The notes under the pieces are model-generated. The model worked only from the letters and a program-made list of their open reading frames with translations, searched no databases and had not been told where the DNA came from. DNA of 64,000 nt, taken from NCBI RefSeq assembly GCF_037102585.1, contig NW_027043820.1, positions 1,212,501 to 1,276,500 on the forward strand, written 5' to 3'. The stretch's first letter is position 1, and the number at the start of each line of letters is the position of its first letter. The DNA is from Saccharomycopsis crataegensis. Lineage: Eukaryota > Ascomycota > Saccharomycetes > Ascoideales > Saccharomycopsidaceae. Shown one piece after another: positions 39,663-50,240 of the stretch. The translations under genes were made by a program, and so were the position numbers.

Positions 39663-39706
39663 GGAAGTGGAAGTGGAAGTGGAAGTGGAAGTGGAAGTGG
39701 AAGTGG
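39663..39706. repeat. GGAAGT hexanucleotide repeat (x7)
   Basis: Seven near-perfect copies of GGAAGT lie in the long spacer between WRS1 and the RRM gene, about 2 kb upstream of the latter. The strand asymmetry is purine-only except for one T per unit. No coding role is likely. Confidence 0.9.
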
Positions 39707-41294
39707 AGGGGCATCGGATTGGGAGATGATTATTGCCAAAATGGCGGGGGAAAATCAGAGACAAAGAAGAACAACGGAGCTATTCTTGATGGTGGTTTAA
39801 AAAGCACACAATCTTCGATATTGAATAAAATGGGACAGCAGAATAATCTCTGTAGATTCCAGAATGATCGAAAAAGAAATATATTTATGGAATGAAAAAA
39901 AAAAAATGATAAGCATGTAGTATAGAACGTCGCTTGCACAAACAATAGAATAAAACACTGAGGGAGCCAAAATCAAGATCAAGGCTTTGTGGTTTGCGGG
40001 GCTTCACTATTTTTATTGTGTGGGCGTGATGGTTGCAAAGAAATGTTTGCGTCTGGCGCTTAACAAAACAGGATGATGGATGTATGTTGGACGGGAATCA
40101 CAAGACACAAGCAGCGATCGTTGCATCTCACAAGATGGATATGTAATGATACTCAGGTAATTCTAGTCTTTTTTGCTCTCCTCTCATAATGCAATGGACC
40201 CCTCCTCTCTTTCCAAAGATTTTGCCTCTACTAGCTTGTCTATAAAAATATGTACTTTCATCGATATTTCACACCAACTCTTAATATCGATGGATGCAAT
40301 AATAATTTGAATGGTGTTTCCCAATCATCCTTAACAGTTGCGACACGAGTGGGTACCTCAGTGTATCATCAACACCTCATTAGAAAATTCCACAACTCAA
40401 CAAATGCTCGAGGTTACCACATTATTGTTTGTAGGAATAATGTATGTTAGCCATCGTATATGGGGACATACATGATGTGCCCTCATGCAGTACCAAACCT
40501 CAGCTCAGATCATCACAATCAACCGGTAAAGATAACAATCCCATCTTTTGTGCCGTGCAAAGAGATTTCTAAATCCAAGCAAAATGTGGAGTTTACAAAA
40601 AGGATAAGCAATGATAATATATCTAGTAACAAATTCTTCTTCTAAGGATTGCAGTTTTCGCAACATTCATTACTGGTAGCACTGAAAAACAAAAAGTAGA
40701 AACGCATAGCGATAAGCGAGAAGTGTATTGGAAGAGCATCACCAGAGAGCTAGCTTCTTCCACCAGGCTTACAATCACAGTATAATACCACTCTAAATAC
40801 TTAGCTATCAGGTTGAGAAGAGTTCCTGGCAACTAGATATTGTCATATGTGCAAATTCAAAGGCGCTAGTATTTCTTTAAGCCCACTGGGCTGTAGTTGT
40901 TGTTATTGTTGTTGTTGTTGTAAGACTACAAACATGTAAGAACACTAGTGTGGGATCCAAATTATACATTAGATTATGGTAAAATCTGACGGATTCTATC
41001 AAATTTGCGTCTTTCGCTATTAGAACGCTTTTTTGTTGTTGTGTCTTTTCATCTGTTTACCTCCGCAATTCATTGGCAAGGCAGATAATTAAGATTCACT
41101 TGTGCATTATATTGACATCCATCTTGCGTTAATACATGCAACAACATGTGTCTAAACGCCTCCGGACACATCATTAAAATTTACTTTCTGTCTTCCCATC
41201 TCACATCATCTTTAGCAGATGGGATGACACAAACACAAATTCTGTGAGTCGCTAGCAAACCGCACCAAAAAGATTCCTTTCCCTTGGGCTCAAG

Positions 41295-41300
41295 TATAAA
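41295..41300 (+). promoter_or_regulatory. Candidate TATA box of the RRM gene
   Basis: TATAAA in the context AAGTATAAAAGC lies 406 bp upstream of the ATG at 41706. If used, it implies a long 5' leader of more than 300 nt, which is pyrimidine-rich and free of ATG triplets. Confidence 0.45.
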
Positions 41301-41705
41301 AGCAACTGATTCCCCCGCTGGGCTTTTTCTGATTTCTTGTTTTTTCTTTCTCTTGATTTTTGTTTTCAATATTCCCCTTACTTTTCCCTTTTCTCATTTT
41401 ACATCTAACTATCATCTCACATCACATTCACGAGAGCGCACAGTGTTCCATCGGTAACAAGCTTTTGATTCTTATTTCACTTCTCCTACATTTTTCTTTC
41501 TTTGTATCTATTTCTTCAAGAACAAAGAACAAGGATAGAATCTAGAACCGCTCTTATTGATAACTTACCAGCACTTGTTATATCCTGAAGCTTTTCTTTT
41601 TTCTTTTGCATTATAAGACCGGTACCCTCAAAGGGTTAGAATAAGTCACATTTGTTTGTTATCCGTTTTTTGAACCTATTCTGGCTGGTTCTGTTCTCAG
41701 CGCTA

Positions 41706-43895
41706 ATGCAAAACAACAGTTTACATTCTCATTATAATACTGTTTCAAGTTTGGATGATTCCCAAATTCAATCAAAATTAACAGAAATCTCTAAAACCTT
41801 GATTTATAACAAGTTTCAACTGTTGCCTAACGTTAACTCATCCTCTGGATCATTTTGCATTTACGACTCTGATAGTGAAGAAGAAATCATGCAAGACTTA
41901 CAAGCTGCTGAATACCTTTTAATGAAACCATCTTCTCTGAGAACTTCATTTGCTGATAACGAGATGAGGAAAGATCGTATGTCTAAAAAAATTCCATTCC
42001 AAAACTCTGTTAAGCGTTCTGGTATTGAATATGGCGAAAATGAAAATAAGGATGAGGATACAGACGCTGCCGAGGCAGAAGAAAAAGAAGAAGAGCAAGA
42101 GCAAGACGAAGGAGAAACAAGCTCTTTTAAAGCTGATATCAATTCCAAAAATTATTTAGAAACCAATAGCAACTACTCTAAATTTTTTGATGACGATGAG
42201 AAGAAAGAAAAAGATGCTACCTACGAAGTAACCATCAGTGGTGTTAGGTTTAGAGCTAGACCATCGTCCTGTATCTTTGTGGCTAGTTTATCCAATGCTA
42301 GGTCTGAAAATGACTTATTTGAATCAGTTTCTACTTTTTTTCAAAAATGGGGTGATATTTCTGTTAAAGTTTTGAAAGACGAGAAGCAAAGACCATATAG
42401 TTTTGTTCAATTTACAAATGACAAAGATGCTAAACATGCTTTGGAGCAAGCCCAGGGAGCATTACTTGACGATAGACCTATTCGTTGTGAGCCAGCAAGA
42501 GTTAATAGAACTATTCATATTTCTAATAAATCCGGCCTTGAAATAAGTTATGATTCTGTCGTGAGAATGTGTGAAGAGTTTGGAGAACTTGAATTGGTAA
42601 TCGCTAGTAATGATAACTTAGATGACTTAAATTTGAGATCCAGAAGCGACAAAAAAGCTCCAGCATGGTTTATACAATTTGTATTCAGGGAAGAAGCTAT
42701 ATGTGCTTTTTTGCACTTTTTAGAAAGTAGCAGCGTTGATACTGAATGGGCTGAAAACATTCAACTTCCGCAAAATGAAGGCCCAATCTCCATTGATAAG
42801 GCCGCTGTTTTCGTTGGACAATTGAGCTCCCTGGTCACAGAGCAAAAATTTGTTGAACGGTTTGAGCAACACGGGAAAATTAAGTCTTATACTTTTATTG
42901 ATAGATCAAGCTCCCCATTTGGCTTTGTTAAGTATGAAAAAGAGGTTTCTGCTGCCAGAGCTGTTGAAAGGGAAAACCATGCTGTCTTCATGAACAAAAC
43001 CATGCATGTTCAATATAAAGAGCTTCACCCGAAGGAAAATAGAACTGTCAATAAGATTTCCAAACAGCCAAGACTTGTTGTCGCTCACCCACCAGTCGGC
43101 ACTAATTCCAAAGTGGCCTTTAATAGAAGAAGATTCGTCGCTAATGGAAGGATGTTTGGTGTTAATTCAAGAAATCAATTGAGCCATCATCATCATCATT
43201 ATCATCCTCATCAATTGGAAAATTTTCATTATCCTTATAGACAAGAATATTTGAATTACAAGCCATACAAGCCATTAAATATTCATGATGGGCCAAAACC
43301 TTCTTCTCCTACGTCTAGAATGTCTCGCCAAAGAAAAAGAAGTTCCCCAACTAGTTCTGCAGGAAAGTCCACATTCTCTCATAATTATGCTAGCAAAAGC
43401 ATCTATTCTGGTACTTCATTCACTGGTGACTCGGTGACAGAAGAAGATACTGGATCTTACTTAGGGAACCAGAAGCAAGATGGATTTATGCCTAGAGTCC
43501 TTCCAATGACAAACTCAACCCCTTTTTATTCTTATAATAGCTACAAGTCTCTTCCACCTCCTCCACCACAGCAACACCATATTCCACCAATGTCTCAGGG
43601 CCAACCACCGAAAAGTTCCTACTTCAATTACGCACCATATAACTACTACGGTTATGGTGACGGCAGCATACCATATCTTCCACCACCACCACCACCCGCA
43701 GATGCGAACCAATTTTTCTTATATTATCCACAAGGGAGCCAAGCACCACCACCCTCTAATTCCGGTAAATTCTCATATCCTCCAATGATGGCAAATGTTG
43801 TTACTGGTCCAGCTTTGGTTGGACAAACCAGTCCGGTTGCTCCAAACAACGGCTTCCAAAATAAGCACGAGTCAGCTTCACCAATTGATTATTAA
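41706..43895 (+). CDS. Three-RRM RNA-binding protein, Rie1/YGR250C-like
   Basis: The protein has 729 residues from ATG 41706; the frame opens at a TTG 54 nt earlier, but no ATG lies before 41706. RRM1 lies at about 186-262 (SCIFVASLSN, YSFVQFTND). A degenerate RRM2 follows at about 265-350 (RTIHISNKSGLEISYDSVVR, WFIQFVF). RRM3 is at about 366-440 (AAVFVGQLSSLVTEQ, FGFVKYEKE). The N-terminus is acidic (DSDSEEEIMQDLQ). The C-terminal half is His-, Tyr-, Pro- and Ser-rich with a His run and poly-Pro tracts, typical of stress-granule proteins. The architecture resembles S. cerevisiae Rie1 (YGR250C); I am not certain of orthology, so no symbol is given. It probably binds cytoplasmic mRNA. Confidence 0.8.
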   Translation: MQNNSLHSHYNTVSSLDDSQIQSKLTEISKTLIYNKFQLLPNVNSSSGSFCIYDSDSEEEIMQDLQAAEYLLMKPSSLRTSFADNEMRKDRMSKKIPFQNSVKRSGIEYGENENKDEDTDAAEAEEKEEEQEQDEGETSSFKADINSKNYLETNSNYSKFFDDDEKKEKDATYEVTISGVRFRARPSSCIFVASLSNARSENDLFESVSTFFQKWGDISVKVLKDEKQRPYSFVQFTNDKDAKHALEQAQGALLDDRPIRCEPARVNRTIHISNKSGLEISYDSVVRMCEEFGELELVIASNDNLDDLNLRSRSDKKAPAWFIQFVFREEAICAFLHFLESSSVDTEWAENIQLPQNEGPISIDKAAVFVGQLSSLVTEQKFVERFEQHGKIKSYTFIDRSSSPFGFVKYEKEVSAARAVERENHAVFMNKTMHVQYKELHPKENRTVNKISKQPRLVVAHPPVGTNSKVAFNRRRFVANGRMFGVNSRNQLSHHHHHYHPHQLENFHYPYRQEYLNYKPYKPLNIHDGPKPSSPTSRMSRQRKRSSPTSSAGKSTFSHNYASKSIYSGTSFTGDSVTEEDTGSYLGNQKQDGFMPRVLPMTNSTPFYSYNSYKSLPPPPPQQHHIPPMSQGQPPKSSYFNYAPYNYYGYGDGSIPYLPPPPPPADANQFFLYYPQGSQAPPPSNSGKFSYPPMMANVVTGPALVGQTSPVAPNNGFQNKHESASPIDY

Positions 43896-44361
43896 TTTTC
43901 CTATACTATGGGAATAGAGTAATCTCACTTTTGTTTCACACTATTTGAGAGTGGCTTAATTTTATATTAATTTTTGTTCCAGCTTTTTTCCTCTTTTTTT
44001 TTTTTTTTTTTTTTTTCTCTTCTTTTCCTGATGAGGCACAATACCCATTTATTCCTTTTCCCGATTTCTTTTTTTTCGAATTTTGAATTTTGGATTGGTT
44101 GGATTTGTTCCATTTATGATGTTCTTTACCAAGCTTCGCAACCAGCATATTAATGAATTTATTTATCTTTAAAAAATTTTGTACTTACAGCGCCCTAAAT
44201 ATCAAATACATGTAAGAATTCCTTTAAGAGGGAACAGACAAGATGAAACAACGCAACACAGAAAAACAAACGAAAAATATTCTAACAAGTTTATAGTACA
44301 TTGAATTAAACAGAGAAAAAAAACATCAAAGAAAAACATAAAATAAAACAATTTTTCAAAT
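43896..44361. other. Convergent spacer between RRM gene and RIF1
   Basis: This 466-bp 3'-3' spacer has a T-run of about 23 at 43994-44016 and several A-runs near 44260-44350. It presumably contains both terminators. No gene is seen. Confidence 0.5.
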
Positions 44362-47300
44362 TCAGTTCTTTCGCATTCTCATCATAAATTGTAATAGTGA
44401 GGATTCAAGTCTGAATTTCTCTTCAATTGACATAGACTTAAGTTCCTCATCAGTAACTGATCCAACCATGCTATTGAACCCTGCGAATATCGAATCAGCA
44501 GTCCTGGCCTTTTTGGTAACACGATTTTCTCCCAGAGGTAAATCATCATTAGAACTATCTTCATTATTCGAATAATGTCTCTTCAAATTTCTTGTTGGTG
44601 GCGTGACTGATACTACCTGTTTTGACACTGCTAATGACAGAGGACGTGCAGATTTTGGAGGAGAGGGAGATTGGTGCTCCAGAGCATCAATGTATTCTTC
44701 ATCATCGCTATCAAGCAAGACTTCTGGATTCTTGAATGAAAATCCACGGGCAAAAGTGGTAGCAACATATCCATCATGCAGTGTAATCGTTTGCTCAACA
44801 TCTTCAACCTTGATTTTCACAGGAGTTGAAGATGGAAGACAAGGATCAATAGAGGAGGAACTTGATGACAGCGTGGAGACGGTGGATTCTGCAGTGTTTT
44901 TGAGGCCACTCTTCTTGTGTAATAATGCATTTTTTTGAGAATCTTCTTGATTTTTAGTACCATCATTGCTGCTCGCAATTCTTTTCCCTTGACTTTCAAA
45001 CATTTTACCATTTGGTGCTACAACAGAATTAGTGGGCTCTGACACTGACACATATTTCTCATTCATACCTGGTTGTCCCAAAGCATTCAGATCTGAGTAT
45101 TTGTCACAAGGAGCCAACATAGACAAACTAGGTAGCTTATCATTATCTGTTAGATTAGACAGCGACATCCCTTCAGTGGAAGCTTCGACTTGCAGGCCAT
45201 TAGCAGTAGCTGTGTTTTGTGACATCTCAGCCATATTAATAATATCTTGGGATTCAGAATGCAAAATTCTTGCTTTTTCAATGTCTAAATTTCCACTAGA
45301 CGGTTTGCAAATGTCAGTACGGTTATAATATATATCTTCGGCTTGATTATTACCAGATGAAGGAGGAATCAATATACCTTCAGAGGAGATATCTTCTTGC
45401 TTGATATTTATTTTGAGATCGAACGTATTTTGTAACTTTTCTTCCAGCACAAAAATCACACCATTCTCATCAATTTCCACAATATCTTCGTCAGATGATA
45501 CACCAATTTCCAAAGTCTTTTGCAAAGAAATATCAATTGATTTATCGCTGGAAACATGAAGAGGTTTGTCAAAATCAATGGTAGACGGAGGAACTTTGAT
45601 ATTATTGCCAACGTCTTGGGAGGAAGACTGTAATACTGGCTCCGATATAGCAGAGTTGCCATCAATTCCTAAATCTGTTGGCATTGCAGAGATTGAAAAG
45701 CTTTCTTCTGGCTCATTAAGTTCTATTCTTTTTTGCTCAGTAGAATTGGATCCATCTGTATGCGAACAAACAGTATTAGAAATTTCAACCACTGGGGACG
45801 CTTCAGAAAAAGCATGAGTATCATTAGCAAGCTTCTTGTTAGAAAGATCAATAAGGTTAATATCATGATTAATTCCATATTCGTCTTTATGTTCTAAAAC
45901 AACTTCATTATTACTACTCTCCGCTTTCTGAGAATCAGCTTCTGATTTCAAGGGATTTTCATTGGCTTCTATTGTACTTAGGTTGGCACCTCGAATAATG
46001 ATATTTGAGTCCCCCCTACCCTTTTGTATTTTCTCCATTTCAACGTAAAAATCAAATACATTTTTATCCTTCAACATTTCTTTATTATCGTCAACGAACT
46101 TATTGGTAAACCCCAAGTACCTCAGATCTCTGATCCCATATATGAGCAACCTATTAAGAAACCTATTATCTCCAATCCGTAACAAAAACTGCAATAGCCC
46201 TTGGTAAATTTCTCCTGCTTCACTACCAATGTCTGACCGGGCAAGAAAAACGCAAAAAGTCTCGTGCAATGCTTCTGGGAACAATTCGTAACTTATTAAT
46301 GCCTTAAATGCCAGTAATTTCTCAATGTGTATACTAGTGCAATTAATCTTGGAGAGTAGTTCAAGGATTATGAGCGAGTCAATAGTATTGGATCCAAATT
46401 TCCGAAATTGCAAAATGCATTTCAAAAATGCCTCAAATTCCTCCATCTCAGAAAAATTAAGAGCGATGAATAGACCCTTAACGTTATCTTCAGTAAGTTT
46501 TGGTGATTTGATAAGCTGATCAACCAATTTTTTAACCATAGTTTCCACGTCTAAACCTTTCAAATTATGACTTCCAACAATAGTCCCCACAGTGACACAA
46601 TCCACATTATTGAAATTAGAAAACATCCTTGACTCAAGATTAGTGACAATGAATTGTTGTATCTGTGCCAGATGACTGCGCGCTAACTCACTAAATAATT
46701 TCAACTGCTTGGAGGTTGGCAAAGTATTGAAAATGGAGCGCAAATGCGCAGAGCCTGCGTTCTCAAGGCTAGTGAGCACTGTGGTGATGAACTTCAATTG
46801 ATTCAAATCATTAGCATGAACGATCTCTAGATACTCCAGAACAATTGGGATTGCATATTCTAATAATAGTTGTCCATCACCTTGAAGCCCATCAACGAAT
46901 CTTTCAATGTACCCAGTAAGCTGCAATAAAGTTTTATAACCTTTAACTGATAACTCTTTATCTTTTTTAATTGCTGGTTTGATGAAGTTCATGAATTTTA
47001 TGAGAAAATCATACTTTACCAGATTTGGAATTGGACCATTATCACAAAATAGAGAATCAAATATTGACTTTAAATGATCGAAATTATTGAAAAGCCATTT
47101 ATTTGAAATTGATTTAATGTCTGCCATTTTCACAGATTCATTGGATAAAATTTTTATTGGAGTACTGACCCCGCAAAATCCCTTTGGCTTCACAGAAAAA
47201 AGTCCGCTATAAAATTCAGTGATAATGTTTAAGTTTTTGGAGCCTTCACTAGTTAAAATTTTCAAGTAGAAATTTTTCCAAATGTTATCCATTACCAGCT

Positions 47301-50034
47301 CCCATAAATCACGACAAATAGTTGAGTGAAACTTTACAACATTTAATGCATCACCGTGAGTGTTGCTAGAAAGATTCCGACTTGGACTATGTCCTCCGAT
47401 TGAGTTAGAATCCAATGAAAGATGGTTGAAGACTGAGTAGCGGATCCGTAGACTCAAAGCGTGAAGCGCTTCAATAACTTCAACATTTTCGAGTTGGAAA
47501 TTTTCACAAGCAATCCTTGTGAGTGGGTGCACTAGAAGGTTTATGTGATCCTGAGATTCTTGCAAAAATCTCAAGCGAGCCTTATCTTCAATCAATGCTC
47601 CGTTTTTATTAGCGTCTAGCTCATCCAATCGAATCTTCATGTTTTCGCGGATGAACTCACTAGAGACATAAATAATACATTTGTATGATTTAAGCGCGCA
47701 AATAATGACATCGGGATCTTTACTGGACACACAGAAGTCATGAATCTTTATCCAGTCAGATAAATAGTCCCATTTTGCGATGTTAAAACGCGGAACATGG
47801 GCTGCACCAACACCCACGCTCCCGTGATTGATTAATAATGTGATACAAACCCAAATATCCGTGGCTTGTTTGTACTGTTTTGATTTCATAATTTGCAATA
47901 AGCTTAGTAGAGTCTGATCGATCAATAATCTTCCAGAGGAGTTCCTATCATTTTTGGTCAATGATATTGATTCATTTTCATCGATAGACTCCATTAAGAA
48001 TCTACTGCCTTGTTCTTTGACAATCCTGTTGTTTAGATAGCGCAAAAATTTCATTTTGAGGGAATTATTATCCAAGTAGGTTTTCACCATTTCCAAAAGA
48101 ACGGTTACAGAAACACTCAAAATCTTCAGAGAAAATGCTTTAGCCCTGGAAGCACTGATGATATTCAACATGATGTTACCAACCCAGTGTGTGAAATGCT
48201 TCTCCATCATATTCGGGAATTCCAGAATGAGATTCCTGATAGCAATTGTTCTTTCAATGGTGATGGAAACAGAACTATAGTTCTGGATATTAATAACAGC
48301 ATTCAACAATCTTTCAGAAAGTTCAACAGAAATGAAATATTTTTTTTCCGTGAATGTCTTTTTAGATTTGTCTTGCGGAAGAACTTTTTGCAAGTCCTGC
48401 AAAAAAAATGGCAAAAGGGAACTAGTAGATTTGGTTTCAACTGTCACTTGAGAATAAATCTTCTTTTGTTGTGCTAAACTCAATGATTGAAACTTACTCA
48501 ATTTCTGGTCCTTTATTAGAGAAAGATAGGCAGAGCCAACTGATTTAGGAATTTTTTCACTGTTTCCCAATAGGTTGTCACAAATATGATTCATTATGAA
48601 TCTCATATCTTCCTCAAGTAATATCGAAACTAACTCTAATCTGGAAGTGAAAAACGTGAGGATTTTGATAGATTGAATTATAATCCGGTTTTCAAACGGA
48701 TCAGACGCTTTGGTTGGGCTGAGCTGGGGATTCTTCATGTCATTTAGCTTCTTATCAATGTTCTCTTCGCAAATCAACATATCTCTTTTGATAAAATTAA
48801 TCAATTTTTCACAAATTTGTTGCAATTTAGGCAACAAAAATGTAAAAGAATTCTTTTGAATAACCAAGTTGATAGAGGCATAAATCTCAAACTTTCTACT
48901 GCAATGCAGATCTTCCAAATTTTTCAAACATCCATCAATTAAGGCCAATGATTCTTCACTACCGGATTCTACCTGAGCAATTGTTCCTGGTTGCCAAAAA
49001 TCAATAGCATAATTACCCGAAGGAATATTTTTGTGCTTGTAATCATCTTCATTGAATATGTTATTCTTTATCGGCAGAAGCTTATCTTTCTCGCCTTCCT
49101 TCACTTTCAAAATTGATTTCAACGGGGAATTTTTTTTACTTGGAGAAACAGAACATGATTCTAAAGCCTCAGAAAACACAACCTTTTTCTTTCCACTTGG
49201 AGAGATGAATATATTTTCCGTGGAAGGTGGCAATTCTGATTTTAAAGGAGAAGATAATTCAGGAATTTTGAGCTGTTTTCGAACACTCACTTGCTCTGGA
49301 ATTTCAATCATCATCGGGGTGTCAACTTGTTCTTTAGGTAGCTCAAAGTTTAGTTCATTGTCAAGTTTCTCCTTTGCAACTTTTAATTGTACTTCTTGCT
49401 CCCCTGAGACAACTTTCTGTTTATTCTTTGCGTTAGACTTTGGAGTATTTGCAGTTGAAGCAGCCTTGTTATTAGTTGTTTTTGGAGTATTTATTTTCAT
49501 TCCTTTTCTAGGTGTTGATTTAGGAGTGTTTGATCTAGAATTGCGTGTCGACGAGCTTCTACTATTGGATTTCTTGATTTCATCGATAGTACTCTTCAAT
49601 GGCGACAGTTTGTTCTTTGCATTCGAGGAATCTGTGGAACTCACTTTTGGAGAGGAAACTGCGCTACTTGACACATCGGTAGCATTTTTTTTCTGATTAT
49701 TTGCCAATCTGACTGATGACCTTCTCTTACCATTCAATGGGCTGTTATTCTTCAACAATGGACTGTTATTCTTCAATAATGAAGCGTCCACTATACTCGG
49801 AGGACAAGGGCTAGCTCTAGGTGTCCGAACAGGCGTGGAATTGGAACCGCCTCTAGGACTAACACTACCCAGTTTCAGAATTCGGCCATTAATAGTGCTG
49901 TTTCTCTTTTTGTTTGCTGACTTTCTGTTACTATTGGTGTTTGGGGTAGTTTTCTTCACCTTGTTTGGTGTAGTAGTCAATTTTGCTACAGATTCCTGTT
50001 CTTTCTCCTTCGCTTTGGCCTTGTGGTTTCTCAT
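44362..50034 (-). CDS. RIF1: Rif1, telomere length and replication-timing regulator (PP1 adaptor)
   Basis: Rif1 recruits PP1 (Glc7) to counter DDK at origins, limits telomerase at telomeres and shapes repair choice. The product has 1890 residues from ATG 50034, close to S. cerevisiae Rif1 (1916). A basic, Ser/Thr-Pro-rich N-terminus carries two PP1-docking motifs: KVVF (RVxF type, about residues 284-287) and SILK (about 307-310). A long HEAT-like helical region (about 340-1350) follows, then an acidic Ser-rich region and a basic C-terminus ending in a helical tetramerisation-like tail (MSIEEKFRLESSLLQFMMRMRKN, quoted in part). The frame stays open 34 codons further upstream but begins with GTG at 50136 and has no ATG there. 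Confidence 0.88.
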   Translation of the reverse strand: MRNHKAKAKEKEQESVAKLTTTPNKVKKTTPNTNSNRKSANKKRNSTINGRILKLGSVSPRGGSNSTPVRTPRASPCPPSIVDASLLKNNSPLLKNNSPLNGKRRSSVRLANNQKKNATDVSSSAVSSPKVSSTDSSNAKNKLSPLKSTIDEIKKSNSRSSSTRNSRSNTPKSTPRKGMKINTPKTTNNKAASTANTPKSNAKNKQKVVSGEQEVQLKVAKEKLDNELNFELPKEQVDTPMMIEIPEQVSVRKQLKIPELSSPLKSELPPSTENIFISPSGKKKVVFSEALESCSVSPSKKNSPLKSILKVKEGEKDKLLPIKNNIFNEDDYKHKNIPSGNYAIDFWQPGTIAQVESGSEESLALIDGCLKNLEDLHCSRKFEIYASINLVIQKNSFTFLLPKLQQICEKLINFIKRDMLICEENIDKKLNDMKNPQLSPTKASDPFENRIIIQSIKILTFFTSRLELVSILLEEDMRFIMNHICDNLLGNSEKIPKSVGSAYLSLIKDQKLSKFQSLSLAQQKKIYSQVTVETKSTSSLLPFFLQDLQKVLPQDKSKKTFTEKKYFISVELSERLLNAVINIQNYSSVSITIERTIAIRNLILEFPNMMEKHFTHWVGNIMLNIISASRAKAFSLKILSVSVTVLLEMVKTYLDNNSLKMKFLRYLNNRIVKEQGSRFLMESIDENESISLTKNDRNSSGRLLIDQTLLSLLQIMKSKQYKQATDIWVCITLLINHGSVGVGAAHVPRFNIAKWDYLSDWIKIHDFCVSSKDPDVIICALKSYKCIIYVSSEFIRENMKIRLDELDANKNGALIEDKARLRFLQESQDHINLLVHPLTRIACENFQLENVEVIEALHALSLRIRYSVFNHLSLDSNSIGGHSPSRNLSSNTHGDALNVVKFHSTICRDLWELVMDNIWKNFYLKILTSEGSKNLNIITEFYSGLFSVKPKGFCGVSTPIKILSNESVKMADIKSISNKWLFNNFDHLKSIFDSLFCDNGPIPNLVKYDFLIKFMNFIKPAIKKDKELSVKGYKTLLQLTGYIERFVDGLQGDGQLLLEYAIPIVLEYLEIVHANDLNQLKFITTVLTSLENAGSAHLRSIFNTLPTSKQLKLFSELARSHLAQIQQFIVTNLESRMFSNFNNVDCVTVGTIVGSHNLKGLDVETMVKKLVDQLIKSPKLTEDNVKGLFIALNFSEMEEFEAFLKCILQFRKFGSNTIDSLIILELLSKINCTSIHIEKLLAFKALISYELFPEALHETFCVFLARSDIGSEAGEIYQGLLQFLLRIGDNRFLNRLLIYGIRDLRYLGFTNKFVDDNKEMLKDKNVFDFYVEMEKIQKGRGDSNIIIRGANLSTIEANENPLKSEADSQKAESSNNEVVLEHKDEYGINHDINLIDLSNKKLANDTHAFSEASPVVEISNTVCSHTDGSNSTEQKRIELNEPEESFSISAMPTDLGIDGNSAISEPVLQSSSQDVGNNIKVPPSTIDFDKPLHVSSDKSIDISLQKTLEIGVSSDEDIVEIDENGVIFVLEEKLQNTFDLKINIKQEDISSEGILIPPSSGNNQAEDIYYNRTDICKPSSGNLDIEKARILHSESQDIINMAEMSQNTATANGLQVEASTEGMSLSNLTDNDKLPSLSMLAPCDKYSDLNALGQPGMNEKYVSVSEPTNSVVAPNGKMFESQGKRIASSNDGTKNQEDSQKNALLHKKSGLKNTAESTVSTLSSSSSSIDPCLPSSTPVKIKVEDVEQTITLHDGYVATTFARGFSFKNPEVLLDSDDEEYIDALEHQSPSPPKSARPLSLAVSKQVVSVTPPTRNLKRHYSNNEDSSNDDLPLGENRVTKKARTADSIFAGFNSMVGSVTDEELKSMSIEEKFRLESSLLQFMMRMRKN

Positions 50035-50221
50035 CAGGGAAAAAAAAATAGGGGAAGCCAACAAAGTTCTCAGTGTGGGTTGTGTGTTGATAAATAACCG
50101 ACTGTTTGATTCCTCAGTTTGCGATTTGTTTTCCACAATCCTTTAGTTCACAGATCATCGCCCATTTTTTTCTATTGGCTGAAAAAGGCATGCGTCAAAA
50201 ACAGGAAAAAAAAAAAAAAAA

Positions 50222-50240
50222 ACGCGTGGAAGGACGCGAA
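50222..50240 (-). promoter_or_regulatory. MCB-like elements upstream of RIF1
   Basis: ACGCGT (50222-50227) and ACGCGAA (50234-50240) lie 12 bp apart next to a ~19-A run, about 190 bp upstream of the RIF1 ATG. They match MBF/SBF-type G1/S elements. The only minus-strand gene start nearby is RIF1. Regulation is inferred from sequence. Confidence 0.45.

Larger units (their letters stand above)
38979..41705. other. 2.7-kb intergenic/promoter region upstream of the RRM gene
   Basis: I see no supported gene. Short frames (for example 39587-39895, 40250-40450, 40460-40645) lack a proper start or have low-complexity content. It contains a GGAAGT hexamer repeat (39663-39706), a TTG/GTT tract near 40898-40920, and a TATAAA at 41295-41300. 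From there to the start codon of the RRM gene the ~405-nt leader is pyrimidine-rich and contains no ATG. The size suggests a complex promoter. Confidence 0.5.

Noticed and set aside
39663-39706. GGAAGT array as a heat-shock element or CRISPR-like array
   Set aside because: GAA units are all in one orientation at 6-bp spacing, not alternating nGAAnnTTCn, and there are no unique spacers.
39587-39895. Frame encoding a Lys-Trp repeat (KWKWKW) that could look like a cationic peptide gene
   Set aside because: It begins at TTG, not ATG, and the repeat is just the GGAAGT microsatellite read in one frame.
49052-49696. 214-codon plus-strand frame across the RIF1 N-terminus
   Set aside because: Antisense of the Ser/Lys-rich Rif1 region, Phe/Leu-rich as expected from complementing AAG/GAA codons.
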